A DNA stretch of 64,000 bases from Planctomycetaceae bacterium (GCA_002726205.1 PBSL01000066.1:1-64000), one strand, 5' to 3'; shown: positions 49,611-59,500, counted from the stretch's first letter. Numbers and translations: made by a program. The notes: a model not told the origin generated them from the letters alone.

Positions 49611-50027
49611 GTGCTTGATCCCGTGAATTCTCATCAGCCTGGACTCGACAATCAGGACGTTGGCTTGTCGGCACTCGCCGAGGACATCCTCAACCGCATC
49701 GAAGCTCTACTGGTCGATGCCGAGCGGACCACTCGTCCGCTGGAGGTCGATCCGTACCGCGGTCAACTCTTCGAGTTGTTCGTCACGGTCAACGCGGCGG
49801 GTTTCCTGGTCGAGGGTGCTCCGGTCGACTTGAGAGCCGATGCCATCAGCAGCCTGCTGGCTCAGCGTTGGAAGTTGGCCGATGCGGCCCAGGATTCGGC
49901 CGTTCGCCAGGAAAAACTCTCCAACGAGTCGCTCGGTCGCATGCGGATGCTCTGGTCATTCCTGAGGATGTGGATGGAATGGAGCTATGCCTGGGAGCGT
50001 TGGCCGGAGTTTCATGACGAGGCTTAA
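49611..50027 (+). CDS. Hypothetical protein
   Basis: Small soluble protein (138 aa) starting with GTG, eight bases after the previous gene. Helical, acidic in the first half; ends with a Trp/Met-rich segment (MRMLWSFLRMWMEWSYAWERW). No known domain recognised. Its stop overlaps, tail to tail, the glycosyltransferase gene on the other strand by four bases. Confidence 0.7.
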   Translation: MLDPVNSHQPGLDNQDVGLSALAEDILNRIEALLVDAERTTRPLEVDPYRGQLFELFVTVNAAGFLVEGAPVDLRADAISSLLAQRWKLADAAQDSAVRQEKLSNESLGRMRMLWSFLRMWMEWSYAWERWPEFHDEA

Positions 50028-51139
50028 GGTTCGGACTGCAATGCCGCCTCCCAGGCCGCAGTCAGTCCGTCGGCCGCGGCCTCGATCGTAAAACGAGTTG
50101 CCACGTCTTCTCGAGCGGCCGTTCCCAGCCGCTTGCGCAATGGCTCGTCGCCGGCGAGTCGATCGATCCCCCCGGCCAATGCCCCGGCATCATCGGGAGC
50201 AACCAGCAGGGCCGTTTCGTTGTCCACGAGGATCTCGGCGGTTCCACCGACGTCGGTGGCGAGGATGGCACAACCGCTCACGGCCGCTTCCAGGAGCACG
50301 CGGCCGAGTGGTTCCTGGCGGGCCGGATGGACCAGCAGGTCGATCTCGGAGAGAATCCCGGCGATATCGGTCCGGTAGCCAAGCCGGTGAAGACGGCCGG
50401 TTGGTGCCGCTTCGAGAAATCGTTCGAATGCGTCGGCCTCGAAAACCACGCTCTCGTCCTTCTTCGAATATCGCTCGCCGATGACCAGGTAATCGACGGT
50501 CGCACTGACCTGGACGGTTGCCTCCGCGAGAACATCCAGAGCCTTTCTCAACCCCAGCTGCCCGATTGTCGCCACCAGCAGGCTTGGCCGGCTGATTCCC
50601 AGTTCGCGTCGCAGCCATCCGCGTCCCGTCTGGCGTCGTCGGAACCGATTCGGATCGACACCGTTGTAGACGACCAGTGTCCGTCGGGCATCCAGTCCGG
50701 CGGCGACATGATGGTTGCGGGTGGCCTGCGACACGGCCAGCAGGCGGCGGTTGGCGTTGAGGTCGGCGATTGCGGCGTTGGAAAGGTTGAGGATGTCGCG
50801 GAGGTGGGTGGTGGTGGGATGACCGGTGGCTTGCGCCAGCCGACCGCTCAGTCGCCCCATCGAGAGACTGTTGGCATGCAGCAGGGTCGCGGCGGTCCGG
50901 TCGAATGCATCGGCCAGCCGTTCGACCGCGGTGGTTCGGTCGTCGCGCATCGAGAATGCGACGTGAGGTATCCGGTGCTCGGCCAGTGCCGCGGCCAGTC
51001 GACCCTTTGCCGGTGCCAGGGCGACCGGTTCAAAACCCCTCGCCCGGATCTCCGGGATCAGGGCGAGCAGCGAATGCTCGCCTCCGTTCAACGAACCGAA
51101 TTCCGACAACAGCGCAACCCGGCAACTCGTGGGAACCAT
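50024..51139 (-). CDS. Glycosyltransferase family 4 protein
   Basis: GT-B fold glycosyltransferase (371 aa). N-domain FGSLNGGEHSLLALIPEIRA; C-domain VYNGVDPNRF, VATIGQLGLRKALDVLAEA and the retaining-enzyme block HPARQEPLGRVLLEAAVSG (EX7E). The donor sugar is not predictable. Nine bases after the aldolase gene on the same strand; whether they work together is unclear. Confidence 0.9.
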   Translation of the reverse strand: MVPTSCRVALLSEFGSLNGGEHSLLALIPEIRARGFEPVALAPAKGRLAAALAEHRIPHVAFSMRDDRTTAVERLADAFDRTAATLLHANSLSMGRLSGRLAQATGHPTTTHLRDILNLSNAAIADLNANRRLLAVSQATRNHHVAAGLDARRTLVVYNGVDPNRFRRRQTGRGWLRRELGISRPSLLVATIGQLGLRKALDVLAEATVQVSATVDYLVIGERYSKKDESVVFEADAFERFLEAAPTGRLHRLGYRTDIAGILSEIDLLVHPARQEPLGRVLLEAAVSGCAILATDVGGTAEILVDNETALLVAPDDAGALAGGIDRLAGDEPLRKRLGTAAREDVATRFTIEAAADGLTAAWEAALQSEP

Positions 51140-51148
51140 GCCGCGGTC

Positions 51149-51946
51149 CTAGTACCTCGCCAGATCGGCCGTCTCGTCCTTGAGCTTCAGGTCGGAGACG
51201 ATCTGCTGGGCACCCCCGACCATCATCTTCAACTCGCTGCCGATGGCCAGGAACTGCCAGCCTTCCTCGATTCGGCGTTGAACATCCTCGACGGTTTGCA
51301 CGTGCAGCCCCACCGGGACTGAGAGTTCGCGGCCGATTTCCAGGACGCGTTGCATCATCTCTTCGTGTTCCTCGGCCGTGGGAAAGGCCCCCTCGGCGTC
51401 CCGCATCTGGAATCGAAGGTCGTTGGGGCCGATGAAGATCGCGTCGATGCCCGGCAGACTGTAGATCTCGCGGGCATTTTCGACTCCCTGGGGAGATTCG
51501 GTCTGCAGCACGACCAGGATGTTGTCATTGGCCTGTTCGTAGTAGTCCCCGGCGGTTGTATCGAAGTTCATGGCATGCAGACCGCCACCAACCGACCGGT
51601 TGCCGACCGGTGGGTACTTGGCTGCGGCGATTGCATCGCGGGCCTGTTCGACGGTGTTGATCATCGGAACGACGATGCCATGGGCACCGGCGTCGAGTAC
51701 CCGCTTGATGTGATCATGATCCCCGCGCGGCACCCGGGCCAGCGGCACGCAGCCGGCATCGGCGATCGCGCCGAACAGTAATGCCGCGTCACTCCAGTCG
51801 ATCGGTGAGTGTTCGATGTCAATCGTCAGCCAGGGAAACCCGACCCGGGCCATCAGGCGGGCGGCAAAGACGTTGCCCAGGCTCAACCACGTGCCAACCT
51901 GTGGGCGACCCGCTTGCAGGGCCGCCTTGACGGGATTGTGTTTCAT
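51149..51946 (-). CDS. HpcH/HpaI aldolase family protein
   Basis: Class II metal-dependent 2-keto-acid aldolase of the HpcH/HpaI family (265 aa). Motifs: [40 protein letters not shown] with the metal ligand Glu, and [10 protein letters not shown] with the metal ligand Asp. The closest activities are 4-hydroxy-2-oxoheptanedioate and 2-keto-3-deoxy-L-rhamnonate aldolases; the exact substrate is not resolved. The 179-base gap to the divergent Rieske gene holds TATACT at 52061-52066, a possible -10 box without a clear -35. Confidence 0.88.
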   Translation of the reverse strand: MKHNPVKAALQAGRPQVGTWLSLGNVFAARLMARVGFPWLTIDIEHSPIDWSDAALLFGAIADAGCVPLARVPRGDHDHIKRVLDAGAHGIVVPMINTVEQARDAIAAAKYPPVGNRSVGGGLHAMNFDTTAGDYYEQANDNILVVLQTESPQGVENAREIYSLPGIDAIFIGPNDLRFQMRDAEGAFPTAEEHEEMMQRVLEIGRELSVPVGLHVQTVEDVQRRIEEGWQFLAIGSELKMMVGGAQQIVSDLKLKDETADLARY

Positions 51947-52125
51947 CGTTTGATCCGTCCTGTCCTGGAAAAAACAAGGGAGCTGTTTCGGAAACCGGTC
52001 TGCGATTTTCGCACGTATGGTAAGCAGGTCAACCGAGCGGACGTTCTCGTGGGCAACGGCTATACTCGGATTCCGTCCCTGGCCTTCGAGCGAGGCGGGA
52101 ACCTGGCGAACGGGAGCCGAACAAG

Positions 52126-52473
52126 ATGGACGAGTTTCACACGGTGGCGAAAACCGCTGATGTTCCCGAGGGAGAGGGCCGGGCGTTTTCCGTGGCCGGT
52201 CGCGCTGTGGCCGTGTTTCGACGTGATGGCCAGTTTCACGCGATCAACGACATCTGTCCCCACATGGGCGCCTCGCTGGCGACCGGTGCGTTCGAAGGTG
52301 ACCAGGTCTTTTGCCCGTGGCACGCCTGGCGGTTCTGCGTGGTCGATGGCCAGTGGCTGGACAACCCCAACGCCACTCTCAAGACCGACTGCTACGAGGT
52401 CCGGGTGGTCGGTGATGAAATCCAGGTGGGGCTGCCCGGCGATCCTCAACCGGCACCCAGCGAGCAGGACTGA
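52126..52473 (+). CDS. Rieske [2Fe-2S] domain protein (NirD-like)
   Basis: Small single-domain Rieske protein (115 aa). Cluster ligands are CPHMG and CPWHAW, in the ferredoxin/NirD-like arrangement. No signal peptide, so cytosolic. Partner reductase or oxygenase is not adjacent. Its 3' end overlaps the convergent MBL-fold gene by 28 bases. Confidence 0.9.
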   Translation: MDEFHTVAKTADVPEGEGRAFSVAGRAVAVFRRDGQFHAINDICPHMGASLATGAFEGDQVFCPWHAWRFCVVDGQWLDNPNATLKTDCYEVRVVGDEIQVGLPGDPQPAPSEQD

Positions 52474-53144
52474 CCGGGTTGCAGGACCAGCGGTTCCGAG
52501 GAGGTCTCGGAGCGAACCCGCTCGGCCCAGGCCTGCCCGTCCTGGGCAATCAACGGCCAGGTGTCGTAGTGATCGGGGATCACCCTGACGGGGGCGATCA
52601 GGTTGACCGCCCGGATCGCATCCTCGGGTCCCATCGTGAAGTTGTCGCCGATCGGGACGATCGCCAGGTCGATGCCCTGTTCGCCAATCAGTTTCATGTC
52701 GTAGAACAGCCCGGTGTCGGCGGCATGATAGATCGTGCCGTCGTCAAGTGTCAGTACCACGCCGCACGGATTGCCCCCGTTGGCACCGTCGGGCAGCATC
52801 GAGCCGTGCTGGGCGATCGTCAGCTTGACGACACCCCAGTCAAACGCGTGGGCTCCGCCGATGTGCATCGGGTGGGTGTTCTCGACACCCTGCCCCTGCA
52901 GCCATTGCGTGATCTCGAAGTTGGCGATCACCAGGGCTCCGGTCCGGTTGGCGATCGCGACGGCATCACCGACGTGGTCGCCGTGGCCGTGCGTCAGGAT
53001 GATCACCTCCGCGGGAACATCCTCGGCGGTCGTCGAGGCGACGGGGTTGTCTGTCAGGAAGGGATCGATCAGGACATGCGTACCGGCTGTTTCGATCAGG
53101 AATGACCCATGGCCCAGGAATGTCACGGTGGTCGGCATCGTCAT
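52446..53144 (-). CDS. UPF0173 metal-dependent hydrolase (MBL fold)
   Basis: Metallo-beta-lactamase-fold hydrolase (232 aa) of the UPF0173/YtkL type: VTFLGHGSFLIE at the start, metal motif LTHGHGDHVGDA, then HAADTGLFYDMK and the late PDHYDTWP. Physiological substrate unknown for the family. Last gene of the leftward set pyrE-pgi-MBL, 32 bases after pgi. Confidence 0.88.
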   Translation of the reverse strand: MTMPTTVTFLGHGSFLIETAGTHVLIDPFLTDNPVASTTAEDVPAEVIILTHGHGDHVGDAVAIANRTGALVIANFEITQWLQGQGVENTHPMHIGGAHAFDWGVVKLTIAQHGSMLPDGANGGNPCGVVLTLDDGTIYHAADTGLFYDMKLIGEQGIDLAIVPIGDNFTMGPEDAIRAVNLIAPVRVIPDHYDTWPLIAQDGQAWAERVRSETSSEPLVLQPGQSCSLGAG

Positions 53145-53176
53145 GGTTCTCCGTCGAGGTCGTGGTCCCGGCCCGG

Positions 53177-54532
53177 TCAGCCGTCGAGCTCTTTGTGCAT
53201 CTGCCGTTTGTAGCCCTCGACGCCGGGTTGCCCGAAGGGATTGATGCCCGTCGCGTACCCTTCCAGGGTGACCGAGAGCATCAGCATCTGGACGAGTTGG
53301 CCGAGGGTGAATTCGTCCAGACGGGGCAGCCGGATGTCGGCGGTCGGACGACGGTCCTGGGCGTAGGCCTGGTTGGTGCCGCGAATGGCCGCCCCGAGAA
53401 GTTCGGGCATCGTCCGTCCGGCCAGCCGATTCAGGCCGTCGCTGTCATCGGCTCGCGCCGGGATGACAAGAGGCGTGCTGCCGGGGTCGTCGATCAGCAG
53501 GTTGGTGATCAATTTGTCTCGTCGGCCGTCCTGGTGTTGCTGGCCGCGACTGTGCAGGTCGCGGGTATTGACGACCGTCAGTGGCGTGGCACCACGACCA
53601 TCCTTACCGAGACTCTCGGAGAGCAACTGGTCGTGCCACAGTCCCAGTGGCTCGAGGGCTTTTGTCCAGACCGAGAGCACGCGGATCGAGAGGCCGTGGT
53701 GCTCCTCGGCGGTGATCGACGTCGCGGCATGGTCCAGGACGGGGTTGTTGCCGGGATCGGTTTCCCGGAATCGTCGGGTCGTGGCCAGGGCTCCCGCGAG
53801 CAGTTGACGGATATCGAGGCCGAGGATGGCTGCCGGCAGCAGGCCGACAGCCGTCAGGATCGAAAACCTCCCGCCGATCCTCTCCGGCAGGCTGAAGATG
53901 TTCTCACATCCGATGGTCCGGGCCATCTCGCGCAGTCGGCTTTCGGCCCCGGTCATCACCGCCAGTGCGCCGGGGACCTCGGCTGGATCCTCACAACGTG
54001 ACTCCAACGCGGCCAGGAAGACACGCAACGCGACGGCGGTCTCCAGGGTATTGCCCGACTTGCTGGTGACCAGCAGAGCCCATCGCCGACCGGCCAGCTG
54101 GGCGAGTCGATCGAGCAGGGCGACCAGGGAATTGTTGTCGAGATTGTCACCCTCGAAGTAGACCCGCGGCGAGTCCCCGCGGGCCTGGCGAGGGCGTTCG
54201 TTGTGAAAGGGATCGCACAGTGCGCTGAACAGCGCACGGGGACCCATCGATGAACCACCGATTCCCAGCAGCACGATCTCGTCGTTCTGGTCACGAAACG
54301 CCGAGGCCGTTTCCTCGATCCGCGACAACTCGGTGTCGTCGGCGAGCATCTTCTCGGGCCAGTCGACGAAATCGATGTCGAGTGGGTTGAAGGAGGTTGA
54401 TGTCGGCGGGTCGGTGAGATCTCCCAGCAGCGTCTCGCGTGCGGTGACCAACCGCTGGACGACGGTTTCCCGGGCAGCGGCATCCAACACGGCGTCGGCC
54501 GCTGCAGGGTCGTATTGCAGGAGGTCGCTCAT
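53177..54532 (-). CDS. pgi: Glucose-6-phosphate isomerase
   Basis: Interconverts glucose-6-phosphate and fructose-6-phosphate (451 aa, the shorter Firmicutes-like form). GIGGSSMGPRAL and TSKSGNTLET bind the phosphate; FSLPERIGGRFSILTAVGLLP is the PGI signature; late NPFGQPGVEGYKRQM has the catalytic Lys. The ATG giving MSDLLQYD (AAGGGAG upstream) is preferred to one 42 bases earlier inside pyrE. Gluconeogenic/glycolytic role plus supply of hexose phosphates. Confidence 0.94.
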   Translation of the reverse strand: MSDLLQYDPAAADAVLDAAARETVVQRLVTARETLLGDLTDPPTSTSFNPLDIDFVDWPEKMLADDTELSRIEETASAFRDQNDEIVLLGIGGSSMGPRALFSALCDPFHNERPRQARGDSPRVYFEGDNLDNNSLVALLDRLAQLAGRRWALLVTSKSGNTLETAVALRVFLAALESRCEDPAEVPGALAVMTGAESRLREMARTIGCENIFSLPERIGGRFSILTAVGLLPAAILGLDIRQLLAGALATTRRFRETDPGNNPVLDHAATSITAEEHHGLSIRVLSVWTKALEPLGLWHDQLLSESLGKDGRGATPLTVVNTRDLHSRGQQHQDGRRDKLITNLLIDDPGSTPLVIPARADDSDGLNRLAGRTMPELLGAAIRGTNQAYAQDRRPTADIRLPRLDEFTLGQLVQMLMLSVTLEGYATGINPFGQPGVEGYKRQMHKELDG

Positions 54533-54566
54533 CGCCTGATCGGCTCCCTTCGTCAAGTCGCCCCGG

Positions 54567-55124
54567 TCACGCATCGTCCGGGGGTGAGATCCCGAAATCC
54601 TCGATCGTCAACAACGATCGAAACGGCAGTTCTCGCTCGGCGAATGTTCGGGCACCACCTTCCATGCGATCGACAACGCCGACGACCTCGACGACACGGC
54701 AACCGAATTCCTCGATCCGCTCGACGGCCAGCATCGCGCTGCCCCCGGTGGTGACCACGTCATCGAAGACGACCACCCGGGCGTCTTTTTCGGCAGGACC
54801 CTCGACGAACCGGCCGGTCCCGTGCCCCTTGGCCTCCTTGCGAACCAACAGGCCTTCCAGGGGACGGCCCCGTTCGGCGGCCACCGTTAGCAGGCCGCCG
54901 ATGATCGGATCGGCACCGATCGACATCCCGCTGACCACGTCGTACTCGACATCCTCGAGCAACTCGAACAGTCCCTCACAGATCAATCGCAGTCCGTCGG
55001 CATGCAGCAGGATCTGTTTGCCGTCGAGGTAATAGGAGGAGCTGCGACCGCTGGCGAGAGTGAACTCGCCGAACTTCAACGCCCGCTGGTGGAACAGGTC
55101 GATCAGGGCTTGGCGATCATACAT
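54567..55124 (-). CDS. pyrE: Orotate phosphoribosyltransferase
   Basis: Joins orotate to PRPP to make OMP in pyrimidine synthesis (185 aa). PRPP-binding motif VVVFDDVVTTGGSAML; N-terminal FTLASGRSSSYYLDGKQ; RKEAKGHG loop. Normal length for the short-form enzyme. First gene of the pyrE-pgi-MBL group. Confidence 0.94.
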   Translation of the reverse strand: MYDRQALIDLFHQRALKFGEFTLASGRSSSYYLDGKQILLHADGLRLICEGLFELLEDVEYDVVSGMSIGADPIIGGLLTVAAERGRPLEGLLVRKEAKGHGTGRFVEGPAEKDARVVVFDDVVTTGGSAMLAVERIEEFGCRVVEVVGVVDRMEGGARTFAERELPFRSLLTIEDFGISPPDDA

Positions 55125-55180
55125 GGGATGCGGGCGATCCGGGGCGTGACGACGATTGGCGAACGTGACAGCCCGCCATC

Positions 55181-56266
55181 TTAGCGGTGGATCACCACTT
55201 CACAACCGGTCACCAGCATCCCGTAGAGTCGCTCGATGTCGCGATTGTGCATTCTCACGCAGCCTCGCGACTCGGACCGGCCGATCGATTTGGGTTCGTT
55301 GGTCCCGTGGATTCCGTAACCCTCGCCCAGGTCAATCCAGAACTGCCCCAGCGGGTTCTCGGCAGTCCCCCCGGCAATCACCCGGCCGTCGGGATCGGTG
55401 TACTGGGGATCGGGGATCTTGCGAAGGACACGAAATCGCCCGAGTGGCGTCGAGTTGTCCTTGCCGATGCCGATCCGGAACCGGCAGACGTACTCGCTGC
55501 CGGCACCGACCAGCAGTGTGAAGTCATCCAGGCCGACGATTACCCGGAACGGCCCCCGGATGACCTTCAACTTCTGGCCGGCACGGATCCGCCGGGGATC
55601 GATCTGGTTGACCGCGGCGAGATATTGCCAGCCGACCTGAAACCGTGGGGCAATCCGTGCCAGCGAATCACCGGGGCCGATCGTGTAGGCGGGAATCACG
55701 TGGGATCGCGGCGAAAAGTACACTGCCGCGGCCGTTTGTTCGATCCGATCCTGAATCTCGGGTCGACGGACCGGCTGCTGGAAATAGACCTGCGAGAGTG
55801 CTGTATGGGCTCGGCCGATCTCCCCGTCCTGGATCAACCGGTCGATCTCGACAAGTGTCGTCGGCAGCGGAACCACTGGTCGTGTGGCCGTGGCAGGTTT
55901 GATTTCGGGTGTTCCGGGGTTCGTCGAGATCGCATCGGCGGTGACGATCGGACCGGATCCCGGTTGTTTCTCTCGGAAGATCGGTGCCGGAGGGAATGAG
56001 GAAGAGATCCCGGCCAGCGCCGGGGAACCCTCCGGGCCTGGATCGACCGGGGGCTCCGACTGTTCGGGCAAGTCCAGCGGGGCTTCCCGATCGGACAACC
56101 GCGATTGTGCGGGTGCCGGTCGTTGGACGAGACCGTTGGTTACGAACGGCTGGAACGGGTTCGGCCACCAGCCACCGCGATGCCCCAGCCAGCCGCCGAC
56201 GGCGACCGCGAGCAGGAGAAGAAACAGGAGGCCGGCTCCTCCTCCTTGATCTCGACGGCGCGACAT
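55181..56266 (-). CDS. LysM-YkuD L,D-transpeptidase
   Basis: Envelope enzyme (361 aa) with one N-terminal membrane segment (LLFLLLLAVAVGGWLG), a Pro/Ser-rich linker, a LysM peptidoglycan-binding domain (YTIGPGDSLARIAPRF...AGQKLKVI) at about residues 195-240, and a C-terminal YkuD domain with HGTNEPKSIG and SRGCVRM supplying catalytic His and Cys. It makes or uses 3-3 cross-links or attaches proteins to peptidoglycan. It supports the presence of peptidoglycan in this planctomycete. About 57 bases upstream of pyrE, same strand. Confidence 0.9.
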   Translation of the reverse strand: MSRRRDQGGGAGLLFLLLLAVAVGGWLGHRGGWWPNPFQPFVTNGLVQRPAPAQSRLSDREAPLDLPEQSEPPVDPGPEGSPALAGISSSFPPAPIFREKQPGSGPIVTADAISTNPGTPEIKPATATRPVVPLPTTLVEIDRLIQDGEIGRAHTALSQVYFQQPVRRPEIQDRIEQTAAAVYFSPRSHVIPAYTIGPGDSLARIAPRFQVGWQYLAAVNQIDPRRIRAGQKLKVIRGPFRVIVGLDDFTLLVGAGSEYVCRFRIGIGKDNSTPLGRFRVLRKIPDPQYTDPDGRVIAGGTAENPLGQFWIDLGEGYGIHGTNEPKSIGRSESRGCVRMHNRDIERLYGMLVTGCEVVIHR

Positions 56267-56340
56267 TTTCTGGTCCTTGCCTGAACGCGGGCGGGGATCC
56301 TAGCAGACGAGGTTACAACCGGCGATGGGAATCGTGGCGA

Positions 56341-57465
56341 TCAACTTCCACGAACCACGTACGAGCCGGGAAGTCGCCGCACCAGGCGCTTCATCTCCAG
56401 TACGGTCAGCGTCGCCAGCGTGGCCGCCGCTTCCAGGGGCGATCTCCGCAGCAGTTCGTCGAGGTGCTGGGGATCGGGACCGACGATTCCCAGCACCTGC
56501 CGTTCCCTGTCGTTGAGCGACAATTCCCGCGGCACGTGGATCGTCGCCGTGTCGTCCAGGCGAACCGGTCGGATCAATGGACCCAGTTCCTCGAGGATGT
56601 CGTCGAGCCCGGTGACGAGTCGTGCTCCATCCTTGAGCAGGTCGTGGCAACCCTGGCTGGCCGGACTGTCGATCGGACCGGGTACCGCAAAGACCTCGCG
56701 TCCCTGTTCGATCGCGTGTCGTGCCGTGTGCAAGGCACCGCTGCGGCGCGTGGCTTCAACGACGACCACGCCCAATGCCAGCCCGCTGATGATCCGGTTG
56801 CGTTGAGGAAACAGGCCGGCCACCGGCGTCTGATCAAGCCGCGCCTCGCTGACGACGGCTCCGTAGCGTGTGACCTGTTCCGCCAGGTCGACGTGCTCGG
56901 GAGGATAGACGTGATTGACGCCGGTGGCGAGTACCGCGATCGTGCGGCCCCCTGCGGCCAATGCTGCCCGGTGGGCGACACCGTCGATTCCACGGGCCAA
57001 TCCACTAACGATGGTCAGGCCTGCACGTGCCAACCCGCCGGCGAGTCGGTCCGCCACCCGGCGACCGTAGGTCGTGCAGCGGCGGCTGCCGACGATCGCG
57101 ACGGCCAACTGGTCGACGTCCGCCAGGTCCCCACGGACGTAGAGCAATTCCGGGGGATCGGGAATTTCCTCCAACAGCGGTGGGAAGGCATCGCCCCCGC
57201 GATCGACCAGGCCGATTCCCGAATCGTGACAGCGTTGCAGGATCTTGCGGGCAGACTCGCGGCCGACGGCGGCCACGATCGCGTCGGCCAACCGGGGTCC
57301 GATTCGCGGGACCTCCAGCAACCGTTGCCTGTCGGCTCGCAGGATGGCCGTCGGAGAACCGACGTGCTCGCGAAGCAACTGCAGGATTCGCGGGCCGACT
57401 CCAGGGACCAACTGCAGCCGCAGCCGGTCCAGTAGAATGTCATCGCCGTGAGGTTTTCTGGTCAT
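56341..57465 (-). CDS. dprA: DNA-processing protein DprA
   Basis: Loads RecA on incoming single-stranded DNA during transformation (374 aa). N-terminal helix-hairpin-helix-like region (LVPGVGPRILQLL, VPRIGPRLADAI), Rossmann-like DprA domain (AIVGSRRCTTYGRRVA, GLARGIDGVAHRAAL, NRIISGLALGVVVVEA, VFAVPGP) and a C-terminal winged-helix segment. The ATG chosen has GGAG eight bases upstream; the frame is open for a further 145 codons upstream but without family similarity. Confidence 0.93.
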   Translation of the reverse strand: MTRKPHGDDILLDRLRLQLVPGVGPRILQLLREHVGSPTAILRADRQRLLEVPRIGPRLADAIVAAVGRESARKILQRCHDSGIGLVDRGGDAFPPLLEEIPDPPELLYVRGDLADVDQLAVAIVGSRRCTTYGRRVADRLAGGLARAGLTIVSGLARGIDGVAHRAALAAGGRTIAVLATGVNHVYPPEHVDLAEQVTRYGAVVSEARLDQTPVAGLFPQRNRIISGLALGVVVVEATRRSGALHTARHAIEQGREVFAVPGPIDSPASQGCHDLLKDGARLVTGLDDILEELGPLIRPVRLDDTATIHVPRELSLNDRERQVLGIVGPDPQHLDELLRRSPLEAAATLATLTVLEMKRLVRRLPGSYVVRGS

Positions 57466-57589
57466 CCGGTGTTCTCCGCTCAACGTGTCGAGAGTCAAAC
57501 ACCGCAGCAACCGAATTCTATCGGCCCGCGGGGCCGGCGGGTATGATCCTCTACGGATTCGAAGAAAATTCGTCTCGAGGCCGGGCTGG

Positions 57590-58501
57590 ATGAGCAGGGC
57601 GGAAAAACCGATCGACGAGAAACGCGATGCTGCCATCGGCCTGGTCGGGGTCGGATTGCTCGGCAACGCCCTGGCATCGCGGCTGATCCTGGCAGGGTTC
57701 CCGGTGACCGGTTGGGATGTCAACGCCGACGCGCGACGGGGGCTGGAAGAACTGGGCGGAACCGTTGCCAGCGGAGTGGTCGACGCCATGAGTTGCCCAC
57801 GTGTTTTTCTCAGCCTGCCGCATGACGGGATCGTGGCCGAGGTGCTTGCCGAGTCGGCTGACGTTCTCGAGGCAGGAATGCTGGTGATCGACACCACCAC
57901 CGGCGATCCCGACAGCCAGGCCGCGGCAGGAGCCGGGTTGGCCGAACGCGGCGTGGCCTATCTCGATGCCACCATCGCCGGTTCGAGCCGCCATGTCCGC
58001 GAGGGATCCGCGGTCGTGATGGCCGGGGGAGATGCCGGGGCGTTTGCCGCGTGCCGCGAACTCCTCGACAGCTTTGCCTCGCGGACGATCCACGTCGGTC
58101 CCTGCGGCAGCGGTTCCCGCATGAAACTGGTGGTCAACCTCGTCCTGGGTCTGAACAGGGCGGCCCTGGCGGAAGGGTTGGCCCTGGCCGGTGGTTTTGG
58201 CCTGGATCTCCCCCTCGTGCTGGAATGCCTGCAGGCCGGTCCCGCCCGCTCCCGCGTGATGGAAGACAAGGGCCGGAAGATGATCAACAGCGAGTTCCAG
58301 CCCCAGGCCCGGCTGGCTCAACACCTCAAGGACGTCGGCTTGATTCTTGCCTCGGGAGAACAACACGACGTGTCGCTGCCACTCTCGGTGGTGCACGAGA
58401 GGCTGCTGGCGGTTGTCGAGGCGGCCGGATTCGGTGGAGAGGACAACAGCGCTGTGTTTCGAGCTTATGGTGCAGGTGGTGGTGGCCGGTTGCTCGATTG
58501 A
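57590..58501 (+). CDS. 3-hydroxyisobutyrate dehydrogenase-family NAD(P)-dependent oxidoreductase
   Basis: Beta-hydroxyacid dehydrogenase (303 aa). Dinucleotide-binding GLVGVGLLGNALASRL; substrate loop DATIAGSSRHVREG; catalytic Lys in GSGSRMKLVVNLVLG. Family members act on 3-hydroxyisobutyrate, tartronate semialdehyde or related substrates; this one is unresolved. The ATG gives a normal length; an upstream in-frame codon 105 bases earlier was rejected. Divergent from dprA, with about 120 bases between the starts. Confidence 0.9.
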   Translation: MSRAEKPIDEKRDAAIGLVGVGLLGNALASRLILAGFPVTGWDVNADARRGLEELGGTVASGVVDAMSCPRVFLSLPHDGIVAEVLAESADVLEAGMLVIDTTTGDPDSQAAAGAGLAERGVAYLDATIAGSSRHVREGSAVVMAGGDAGAFAACRELLDSFASRTIHVGPCGSGSRMKLVVNLVLGLNRAALAEGLALAGGFGLDLPLVLECLQAGPARSRVMEDKGRKMINSEFQPQARLAQHLKDVGLILASGEQHDVSLPLSVVHERLLAVVEAAGFGGEDNSAVFRAYGAGGGGRLLD

Positions 58502-58543
58502 CAGGTGGGTTGAATTCTGACCGGCGAAGGATGTAATGAGGTC

Positions 58544-59500
58544 ATGGCTGTGACAATTCGCCCGATCGGTCTGGCGCTGCTTGTGATCTGTTCGACCGTG
58601 TCGGTGACCGTCGCCGGTCGGCCGGCAACGGTGGCTTTCCGGACCGACGGACCCCGGGTCGCGATCACGATCGATGGTCGTCGGTTTGCGGTCTACGTCT
58701 TCAGCGATCCCGCGATCCGGCGTCCGTACTTCACGGCGGTCAAGGCGCCAACCGGTCAACAGGTGACCAGGCATCATCCCCCGCGGCCGGGCGTCGATTC
58801 GACCGATCACGCCACGATGCATCCCGGCATCCAACTGGCCTTCGGTGATCTTGGCGGGGCCGATTTCTGGCGAAACAAGGCCAGGGTGATTCACGAGGAG
58901 TTTGTCGAGAAGCCCCGGGGCGGGCCGGCGACCGGCAGTTTCACGGTCCGGCAACGCTACGTGGCCGGCAAACGGACGGTGTGCCGCGAGGTCTGTCGTC
59001 ACACGGTGCTGGTGCGGCCACACGGGATCCTGTTGACCTACGATTCGCAGTTCTGGTCGGACGAATCCGATTTCGCGTTTGGCGATCAGGAAGAGATGGG
59101 ATTGTCGGTACGCGTCGATCGCGAACTTCGCGTTCGCGGTGGACGGGGTGTGATCACCAACAGCGAGGGACGACGCAACGAGAAGGCGGTCTGGGGACGG
59201 CAGGCCCTGTGGTGTGCCTACGGCGGCATCCGGGGAAAAAACCACGTCGGTGCGATCCTGATGCCTCATCCCGGCAATTTTCGCGTGTGCTGGTTTCATG
59301 CTCGCGACTACGGGTTCCTGGCCGCCAATCCCTTTGGACGAAAGGCCTTCACCCGGGGGGAAGCCAGTCGCGTGGTCGTGAAGCGGGGCAGGAAATTTCG
59401 TCTGCGATACGGCGTGTTGATTCACGGAACCCCGGCCGACAAGCCCGTCGAACCCGGGGTTGCCTATGCCGACTACCTGGACGTGATCGGCAACAAGTGA
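58544..59500 (+). CDS. DUF6807 (PmoA-family) exported protein
   Basis: Exported protein (318 aa) with a signal (IGLALLVICSTVSVTVAG) and the family pattern RPYFTAVKAPTGQQVTR, STDHATMHPGIQLAFGD and the late RDYGFLAANPFGR. The PmoA-family name is historical; no methane oxygenase link is implied and function is unknown. Frequent next to Gfo/Idh/MocA genes in planctomycetes, as here, where it precedes two of them. Confidence 0.85.
   Translation: MAVTIRPIGLALLVICSTVSVTVAGRPATVAFRTDGPRVAITIDGRRFAVYVFSDPAIRRPYFTAVKAPTGQQVTRHHPPRPGVDSTDHATMHPGIQLAFGDLGGADFWRNKARVIHEEFVEKPRGGPATGSFTVRQRYVAGKRTVCREVCRHTVLVRPHGILLTYDSQFWSDESDFAFGDQEEMGLSVRVDRELRVRGGRGVITNSEGRRNEKAVWGRQALWCAYGGIRGKNHVGAILMPHPGNFRVCWFHARDYGFLAANPFGRKAFTRGEASRVVVKRGRKFRLRYGVLIHGTPADKPVEPGVAYADYLDVIGNK

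Noticed and set aside
51881-51896. Sigma-54-like TTGGCACG sequence on the minus strand
   Set aside because: GG to GC spacing is 11 bases rather than 10 and it lies inside the coding region of the aldolase gene.
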